NCBI RefSeq assembly: GCF_003074135.1
Contig: NZ_PPDK01000001.1
Span: forward strand, 3,286,001 to 3,350,000
Length of the DNA stretch: 64,000 nt
Reading direction: 5' to 3'
Source: Euzebya tangerina
Lineage (GTDB): Bacteria; Actinomycetota; Nitriliruptoria; Euzebyales; Euzebyaceae
In this document: one piece after another, positions 57,782-64,000 of the stretch
Position numbering within the stretch: position 1 is the stretch's first letter
Layout: every line of letters starts with the position of its first letter
Translations under genes and position numbers: made by a program
Notes under the pieces: generated by a model
Databases searched by the model: none
The model's input: only the letters and a program-made list of their open reading frames with translations
Told to the model about the DNA's origin: nothing

Positions 57782-58255
57782 CTACTCCTGCGAGGGGACG
57801 ACGTCCTCGAAGCGCAGGACCAGGTCGTTGGGCTGGACCGTGAGGGACACCTCATCCTTCGGCGCCCACAACGGGATGCAGTCGCCCTGCCCGGCGTGGC
57901 CGCACAGGCACACGACCAGGCCACCCTCCGGGGTCATGCCGATCAACTGGCGTGCGTAGCTGAGCAGCTCGGTCATGGTGACGTTGCCACCCATCCGACG
58001 GGAGTACGCCATCGCCCAGCGGGACTCGGGCCGACCGAGGATCGCGATCGCAGCCCCGGGATACAGCTTGGTCACGGCAGCCAGGCTGCGGACGTTGCCG
58101 GCGATGATCTTGTCCTGCTTCGGCTGCTTCCCGATCCGGGCGCCGACGACCGGCTTGCCCAGCCCGCCCGGAAGGTCCGCAAGGTCATAGTTGCCGGCAG
58201 CCTGAGCTGCCTTCTGCCGATCGATCTCGACCTCATAGACCTGCTTGGTGGCCAC
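57782..58255 (-). CDS. Unknown protein of 157 aa
   Basis: A 157-residue protein starting at a GTG (58255) and reading MATKQVYEVEIDRQKAAQ. It has a mixed alpha/beta pattern, a hydrophobic segment GAAIAILGRPE and a Cys-containing stretch GLVVCLCGHAGQGDC with three Cys in the last third. No family is recognised. A longer open frame to 58333 lacks a good start. It lies downstream of pyrD on the same strand with about 120 bp between. Confidence 0.6.
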   Translation of the reverse strand: MATKQVYEVEIDRQKAAQAAGNYDLADLPGGLGKPVVGARIGKQPKQDKIIAGNVRSLAAVTKLYPGAAIAILGRPESRWAMAYSRRMGGNVTMTELLSYARQLIGMTPEGGLVVCLCGHAGQGDCIPLWAPKDEVSLTVQPNDLVLRFEDVVPSQE

Positions 58256-58377
58256 GGTTGAACTGCTCCTGACGTGTGTCTCGACGACGCCGCCCGTTGG
58301 AGGGCGGTCGCGGATTTTAATGGCCGGTGGCACCGCGTGCCGAGCTCGCTTTCAACCTCGGTTGCGCATCCCGCCCG

Positions 58378-59454
<1,077 letters not shown>

Positions 59455-59463
59455 GCGGTCGAC

Positions 59464-59469
59464 ACTGTA
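59464..59469 (-). promoter_or_regulatory. Putative -10 hexamer TACAGT for pyrD
   Basis: On the minus strand TACAGT ends 9 nt before the pyrD ATG at 59454. The short spacing suggests a leaderless transcript. Confidence 0.4.
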
Positions 59470-59489
59470 GGACGCGTCGGTCGGCGTTC

Positions 59490-59495
59490 TAGGGT
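59490..59495 (+). promoter_or_regulatory. Putative -10 hexamer TAGGGT for the antiporter gene
   Basis: TAGGGT ends 6 nt before the GTG at 59502. A GGTGAGG stretch in the same place could instead be a ribosome binding site, so this case is less certain than its neighbours. Confidence 0.3.
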
Positions 59496-59501
59496 GAGGC
59501 A

Positions 59502-60818
59502 GTGGCTGCCTGGAACATCGTGGTCGTGGGCGCGGCCCTCGTCTGCTTCGCGGCCGTCTCCAATCGGCTGCGGGGCACGGCCCTCACCATGCCGATCGTG
59601 TTCGTCGGACTCGGCGCACTCACCGCCCTGACCGGGGTGGTCACCCTCAGCCAGGCGGTGGACGTCGTGGCCCTCCTGGCTGAGATCACCCTCGCCGTGA
59701 TCCTGTTCAGCGATGCCACCAGGTTGTCTCTGCCTCGCCTGCAGCACACCGTCGCGCTGCCAGCCCGCCTGTTGGGCATCGGCCTGCCGCTGACCGTCGC
59801 ATTCGGTTCCGCCGTGGCCCTGCTGCTCTTCCCGGAGTGGCCACTGGCCGAGGTGGTGCTGTTGGCAGCGGTGCTGGCACCGACGGACGCCGCACTCGGG
59901 AGCGCAGTCGTGGCTGACCCGGGAGTACCGGCCCGTGACCGGTTGGCACTCAACGTGGAGTCGGGGCTGAACGACGGCCTTGTCGTCCCGGTGGTGGCCG
60001 TGACGGTCAGTCGGGTGATCGGTGAGTCTCGCTCGGTTGGCGAGTGGGTCACGTTCGTGGTCAGCCAGATCGGCGGTGGCATCGCCCTCGGCCTCGTCGC
60101 CGGCGTGGGCGGGATCATCCTCCTGCGGCGAGCCCATCGGGCCTCGTGGTCCGACGGCCGCTACGAGCAGATCGCAACGGTGGCGCTGCCGGTTGTGGCG
60201 TTTGCGGCGGCTGAAGCCGTCGGCGCCAACGGCTTCATCGCGGCGTTCGTCGGCGGGCTTGGGTTCGGCAGTGGCGGCCCCAGACGTCTGGTCGGCGGCG
60301 ACAGGCCGGCCCTGGACGATGACATGGCCGGCCCCGACGAGGCCGAACACCTGGCTGAGTTCACCGAGGACGCGGCGGAGCTGCTCGCAGCAGTCACCTT
60401 CTTCGTGTTCGGCAACCTCTTCATCGACGAGGCGATCAGCGCGATCACCCCTCGGGTCGTCATCGCGGCTCTCGCGAGCCTCACCGTGGTCCGGATGGTC
60501 CCCGTGGCCGTGGCCCTCATCGGGTCCGGCTGTGATCGGGCAGCACGCCTGTTCATCGGCTGGTTCGGCCCGCGCGGACTGGCCTCGATCGTCTTCGCGA
60601 TCCTCCTGCTCGAGGAGTTGGAGGAGATGACCGAGACCGCGAACCAGTTGGTCGGCACCATCTCGGTGACGGTGTTCGCCTCAGTGCTGCTCCACGGGGT
60701 GACCGCCGCGGCCGGCGCACGCGCATACGGTGCGCGGCAGCCGGTGAGCCGTCCGGAGGAGATCGATCCGGCGATGATGCCGCGAGTTCGTTCTGCTCCG
60801 TCTCGCGAGCGGGGCTAA
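59502..60818 (+). CDS. CPA1-type monovalent cation:proton antiporter
   Basis: A 438-residue polytopic antiporter with about 12 membrane spans. [11 protein letters not shown] segment and the paired [13 protein letters not shown] segment (Asn-Asp) are the CPA1/NhaP-type ion-binding motifs. It exchanges Na+ or K+ for H+. GTG at 59502. The 3' end overlaps the convergent winged-helix gene by 4 bp. The nearby BicA-like transporter, if Na+-coupled, would depend on such a Na+ gradient. Confidence 0.9.
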   Translation: MAAWNIVVVGAALVCFAAVSNRLRGTALTMPIVFVGLGALTALTGVVTLSQAVDVVALLAEITLAVILFSDATRLSLPRLQHTVALPARLLGIGLPLTVAFGSAVALLLFPEWPLAEVVLLAAVLAPTDAALGSAVVADPGVPARDRLALNVESGLNDGLVVPVVAVTVSRVIGESRSVGEWVTFVVSQIGGGIALGLVAGVGGIILLRRAHRASWSDGRYEQIATVALPVVAFAAAEAVGANGFIAAFVGGLGFGSGGPRRLVGGDRPALDDDMAGPDEAEHLAEFTEDAAELLAAVTFFVFGNLFIDEAISAITPRVVIAALASLTVVRMVPVAVALIGSGCDRAARLFIGWFGPRGLASIVFAILLLEELEEMTETANQLVGTISVTVFASVLLHGVTAAAGARAYGARQPVSRPEEIDPAMMPRVRSAPSRERG

Positions 60819-61090
60819 CCGCTCACGGCGTTGAGCAGGTCGCCGATCCGGTGGCCCCGCTCCAGCGGGTGTCGCAGTGTCAGGTCGAGGTGGACCTCGT
60901 AGTGATTGCGGCGTCCGTCTCGCTGCTTGCTGACGTAGCCGGCGTCGATGAGGTCGGTCAGGATCGCGTGAACGGCACGCTCCGTCACGCCGACGGCATC
61001 GGCGATGTCGCGAAGCCGCGCGTCCGGGTCTTGGGCGACGGCGACGAGGACGTGCCCGTGGTTGCTCAGCAGGGACCAGCTCGTAGCCAT
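60815..61090 (-). CDS. Small winged-helix transcriptional regulator
   Basis: A 91-residue protein consisting of one winged helix-turn-helix (MarR/ArsR-like): MATSWSLLSNHGHVLV, LRDIADAVGVTERAVH in the recognition region, and GYVSKQRDGRRNHYEV as the wing. It has no effector domain. ATG at 61090; the upstream frame to 61174 is not family-like. It is divergent from the first SulP gene and is likely to control it through the palindrome CAAGTACTTG (inference). The stop overlaps the antiporter by 4 bp. Confidence 0.85.
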   Translation of the reverse strand: MATSWSLLSNHGHVLVAVAQDPDARLRDIADAVGVTERAVHAILTDLIDAGYVSKQRDGRRNHYEVHLDLTLRHPLERGHRIGDLLNAVSG

Positions 61091-61112
61091 ACCGCCCATG
61101 GTGACGCGAACG

Positions 61113-61144
61113 GAATACGAGTTCAAGTACTTGTTTGTGAATAC
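61113..61144. promoter_or_regulatory. Palindrome CAAGTACTTG flanked by direct GAATAC repeats in the regulator/SulP promoter region
   Basis: CAAGTACTTG (61124-61133) is a perfect 10-bp palindrome. GAATAC occurs at 61113-61118 and again at 61139-61144, each 5 bp from it. The site lies between the divergent starts at 61090 and about 61145 and fits a small winged-helix dimer operator. The region is the most AT-rich of this part. Confidence 0.45.
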
Positions 61145-63022
61145 ATGAACCATGGATCGGGTATCTCGATTCATGTGAATGTCTCAACACCCACGCAGTC
61201 AGTGCACACGGAGCCCCGCCCGACCGCCCCCGACGACGACACCTCGTCCGGCACCGGTTGGCGGGGCTGGTCCCGCGAGACCGTCCGTGACGACCTGCTC
61301 GCCGGGATCACCGTCGCAGCGATGCTGGTCCCGCAGGCCATGGCCTACGCGCTGCTCGCGGGCCTACCTCCCGAGGTCGGTCTCTACGCCTCCACCATCC
61401 CCCTCTTCGTGTACGCGCTCATCGGCACGTCGCGCCAGTTGTCCGTCGGCCCCGTGGCCATCGTGTCGCTGGTGTCCGCGACGGCGCTCGCTCAGGTGGC
61501 GGAGGCCGGAACCGCCGGGTACATCACCGCTGCAGCGGTGCTTGCCGTCATGGTCGGTGTGATCCACATCGTCGTCGGGGCACTGCGAGCCGGATCGCTC
61601 ATGCGCCTGCTCAGCCACCCGGTCCTGGTCGGGTTCACCGCCGCGGTCGCCGTGATCATCGGCACCAGTCAGGTACGGCACGTGGTCGGCACCACACCGG
61701 AGCGAGCGGACTCCTGGATCGGAACCGTTGCCGCTCTGGTTGGCAGCCTGACCCAGGTGCACCTGCTGACCCTGGTCGTCGGTGTCGCGGCACTCGCCCT
61801 GATGATCGGCGTTCGCGCGGTCCGCCCCGGTCTGCCCGCCGCCCTGCTGGCGGTCATCATCACCACCGCGGCCTCCGCCGCGCTCGGATTGGTCGAGCGC
61901 GGCGTCGACGTCGTCGGCGACATCCCCGCCGGGCTTCCGCCGATCACCATCCCGGATCTCGGCACGTTGACCGAACTGGTCGGGACCCTGGCTCCCTTCG
62001 CCTTCACCATCACCCTGGTGGCCATCCTCGAGGCTGTCGCGGTCGCCAAGGTCTACGCACGACAGAACCGCTACGACCTCGACCCGAACCGGGAGCTCAT
62101 CGCACTGGGCGCCGCCAACCTCGCCGGCGGGCTGTTCGGCGGGTACCCGCTGGGGGGCGCCTCCTCCCGCACCGCGGTCGCCGCCGACGCGGGCGCACGA
62201 ACCCGGCTGGCCGGCATCGTCTCGGGGCTGACCGTCCTCGCCGTCCTCATCGCCCTCACACCCCTGTTCGAGCAACTCCCGCAGGCCACGCTCGGGGCCA
62301 TCGTCCTCGTGGCGGTCGTCGGGCTGGTCGACCGCGACGCCATGCGCCGCATCCGACAGGTCAGCCGACAGGATGCGGCGACCATGGTCGGCGCCTTCGT
62401 CGCCACACTCCTGCTGGGCGTCGACCTGGGGATCCTGGTCGCAATCGTCGGCTCGTTGGCCGTGGTCGCATACCGACTGATGGAGCCCCACGTCGCGGTG
62501 CTGGGACACCTCCCCGACACCGGCCGCTGGCGCGACGTCGAGCGGTACGACGAGGCGTCCCAGGCGCCAGGCGTGACCGTGGTCCGCTTCGACACCTCGC
62601 TGAACTACCTCAACGTCGAGGTCATGAAGGAGCAGATCAGACGGCTCCTGGCCCAGGATCCGCACGCACTCGTGCTGGACCTGTCGTCCGTCAACGGCAT
62701 CGACACCTCGGCACTGGACACCCTCGACGAGCTCATGGACGAGATGGACGAGCTGGGCGTCGCGGTTCACCTCGCCACCTACCAAGGTCCGGTGACCGAG
62801 ATCCTGCAGCGCTCGCACCTGCTCTCACGCGTCGCTGGACTCCACGACGACGTCGACACCGCGGCCAGGGCTGCGGCCACCGGTCCGCAGCCGCCCGGCG
62901 CCACCACCGACCACGTCAACGCCCGCCTGGCCCCCGGACGATCAGTTCCCGGCCGGACCGTCAAGCGTCAACGCCCCGCGCATCCACCCGCTTCGGACCG
63001 CGACTCCGTCCCGACGGCCTAG
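61145..63022 (+). CDS. SulP-family anion transporter with C-terminal STAS domain
   Basis: About 620 residues. Twelve to fourteen membrane spans begin with DDLLAGITVAAMLVPQAMAYA, followed by the family-typical GLYASTIPLFVYALIGTSRQLS-type segment (here in parts). A STAS domain (about 480-590) with VLDLSSVNGIDTSAL follows, and the last 45 residues look disordered. It transports sulfate, bicarbonate or a related anion. The ATG at 61145 or the GTG at 61175 could be the start. Divergent from the small winged-helix regulator. Confidence 0.9.
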   Translation: MNHGSGISIHVNVSTPTQSVHTEPRPTAPDDDTSSGTGWRGWSRETVRDDLLAGITVAAMLVPQAMAYALLAGLPPEVGLYASTIPLFVYALIGTSRQLSVGPVAIVSLVSATALAQVAEAGTAGYITAAAVLAVMVGVIHIVVGALRAGSLMRLLSHPVLVGFTAAVAVIIGTSQVRHVVGTTPERADSWIGTVAALVGSLTQVHLLTLVVGVAALALMIGVRAVRPGLPAALLAVIITTAASAALGLVERGVDVVGDIPAGLPPITIPDLGTLTELVGTLAPFAFTITLVAILEAVAVAKVYARQNRYDLDPNRELIALGAANLAGGLFGGYPLGGASSRTAVAADAGARTRLAGIVSGLTVLAVLIALTPLFEQLPQATLGAIVLVAVVGLVDRDAMRRIRQVSRQDAATMVGAFVATLLLGVDLGILVAIVGSLAVVAYRLMEPHVAVLGHLPDTGRWRDVERYDEASQAPGVTVVRFDTSLNYLNVEVMKEQIRRLLAQDPHALVLDLSSVNGIDTSALDTLDELMDEMDELGVAVHLATYQGPVTEILQRSHLLSRVAGLHDDVDTAARAAATGPQPPGATTDHVNARLAPGRSVPGRTVKRQRPAHPPASDRDSVPTA

Positions 63023-63077
63023 CTCCCGAACACCACACAACCAACACCTCACCCGCCACCATCCTCCCGAAGGGACC

Positions 63078-64000
63078 ATGCCCGTGTCCACCGAACCAAC
63101 CACCTCGCCGAAGCGGCCGTCGTCCGCTTCCGCCCAATCATCGTCGTCACGCCTCCGCGGCGACCTCATCGGCGGTCTGGTCGCCGCGGTCGTTGCCCTT
63201 CCCCTGGCGCTCGCCTTCGGTGTCCAGTCAGGACTGGGCGCCGAAGCGGGCCTGTACGGGGCCATCGGAGCGGGGATCGTGGCCGCACTCTTCGGTGGCA
63301 CGCCGACACAGGTGACCGGCCCAACCGGTCCGATGACCGTGGTCAGCGCGACGGTCGTCTCGCTCGCCATCGCCGAGGCCGGATCCGTCGAGAGCGCCCT
63401 CGGCATCATCCTGCTCACATTCGCCGTGGGTGGCGTTCTGCAGATCGTGTTCGGGGTGCTCGGCGTCGCCAAGTACGTCCGCTACTTCCCCTATCCCGTC
63501 GTCTCCGGCTTCATGAGCGGGGTCGGACTGATCATCGTCGTGCTGCAGATCTGGCCCTTCCTCGGCTCAGACTCACCCAGCTCCACGCTCGAGGTGATCA
63601 CGCGGATCGGTGAACCCCTGTCCAACATCGACCCGGCCGCCGTCGGGATCGGCTTGTTCACCGTCGCCGCGTTCTACCTGCTGCCGAAGGTGACCACCAT
63701 CATCCCGCCCGCCCTCGGCGCGCTGCTGGCCGGCACCATCGCCGCGGTCGTCGCCGACCTCGACGTCCCCGTCATCGGGGACATCCCCCAGGGGCTGCCC
63801 ACCCTGCAGATCGGCGAGATGCTGACCGTCGACCCATCCATGTGGCTGCTGGTCGTCGAGTACGGCCTGATCCTGGCGATCCTCGGCTCCATCGACTCGC
63901 TGCTGACGTCGGTGATCGCCGACAACATCACGCGGACCAAGCACGACTCCAACCGAGAGCTGATCGGCCAGGGCCTCGGCAACCTCGCCGCGGCACTCAT
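63078..64000 (+). CDS. SulP-family transporter, BicA-like (3' end outside the window)
   Basis: At least 307 residues in the window. A Ser/Pro-rich N-terminus is followed by GGLVAAVVALPLALAFGV and PTQVTGPTGPMTVV, the latter typical of bacterial BicA-type SulP bicarbonate transporters. ATG at 63078 with GAAGGGA 5-8 nt upstream. It follows the first SulP gene by 55 bp and is probably in one transcript. The BicA likeness suggests Na+-dependent bicarbonate uptake, but specificity cannot be proven from sequence. Confidence 0.88.
   Translation, partial: MPVSTEPTTSPKRPSSASAQSSSSRLRGDLIGGLVAAVVALPLALAFGVQSGLGAEAGLYGAIGAGIVAALFGGTPTQVTGPTGPMTVVSATVVSLAIAEAGSVESALGIILLTFAVGGVLQIVFGVLGVAKYVRYFPYPVVSGFMSGVGLIIVVLQIWPFLGSDSPSSTLEVITRIGEPLSNIDPAAVGIGLFTVAAFYLLPKVTTIIPPALGALLAGTIAAVVADLDVPVIGDIPQGLPTLQIGEMLTVDPSMWLLVVEYGLILAILGSIDSLLTSVIADNITRTKHDSNRELIGQGLGNLAAAL

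Noticed and set aside
58256-58377. Intrinsic terminator CCGCCC/GGGCGG followed by TTTT near 58300-58320
   Set aside because: The hairpin and T-run are oriented for the plus strand, where no gene ends; on the minus strand it lacks a T-tract, so I do not call it.

Overview
The window is a GC-rich, densely coding chromosomal segment whose third codon positions are nearly all G or C. GTG starts are common, many genes overlap by 4 bp (ATGA/GTGA), and no gap between genes exceeds about 240 bp. The family content points to Actinomycetota: a SARP/AfsR-type regulator, a DUF222-HNH protein, DUF6131, an InhA-type enoyl-ACP reductase, DUF427 and DUF664/DinB proteins. I cannot fix the genus. The Na+/bicarbonate-type transporters at the right end would suit a marine or alkaliphilic deep-branching actinobacterium (inference only). 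I saw no rRNA, tRNA, CRISPR array, insertion sequence or prophage.

Layout. 1-11.6 kb: truncated SARP/NB-ARC regulator, methyltransferase, DinB-like protein, DUF222-HNH protein with an in-frame minisatellite, a LysR regulator divergent from an aldo/keto reductase plus LigB-type dioxygenase operon, then an M20 hydrolase and a trans-sulfuration PLP enzyme. 11.7-19.5 kb: a complete kdp operon in the order small membrane ORF, kdpF, A, B, C, D, E for high-affinity K+ uptake and its own two-component control. 19.5-26.5 kb: an SDR, small unknown proteins, an SRPBCC protein, a MauE-like membrane protein, a large HD-GYP protein with a predicted exported Pro-rich and Ig-like region, and a ferritin. 26.5-32.4 kb: DapA-like aldolase, GlcD-type oxidase, kelch protein, quinone oxidoreductase, pirin, and a SelW/Rdx-like gene that needs an in-frame TGA read as selenocysteine. 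32.5-39.7 kb: M48 protease, flotillin-NfeD pair, acyltransferase 3, DUF6131, desaturase and MetA-like homoserine acyltransferase. 39.7-50.8 kb: HrpA helicase, an unusual 20-bp repeat block, release factor 3, an amidohydrolase, a Baeyer-Villiger-type monooxygenase, a secreted metalloprotease and a DUF4870 protein. 50.8-59.5 kb: the FASII run fabH-acpP-fabF-fabI followed by aat, then thymidine kinase, a thioesterase, an M20 dipeptidase, two unknowns and pyrD. 59.5-64 kb: a CPA1-type antiporter, a small winged-helix regulator and two SulP transporters, the last BicA-like and cut by the window end.

The most notable items are: (1) the selenocysteine-encoding SelW-like gene with a hairpin just after the TGA that resembles a bacterial SECIS; (2) the HD-GYP protein joined through a third membrane segment to a Pro-rich stalk and four Cys-pair Ig-like repeats; (3) short tandem duplications that repeatedly sit on or just beyond stop codons, including one in which a single arm of a perfect terminator hairpin has been amplified; (4) a near-textbook LysR operator; (5) a recurring TAnnnT hexamer 6-11 nt before start codons, suggesting widespread leaderless transcription.
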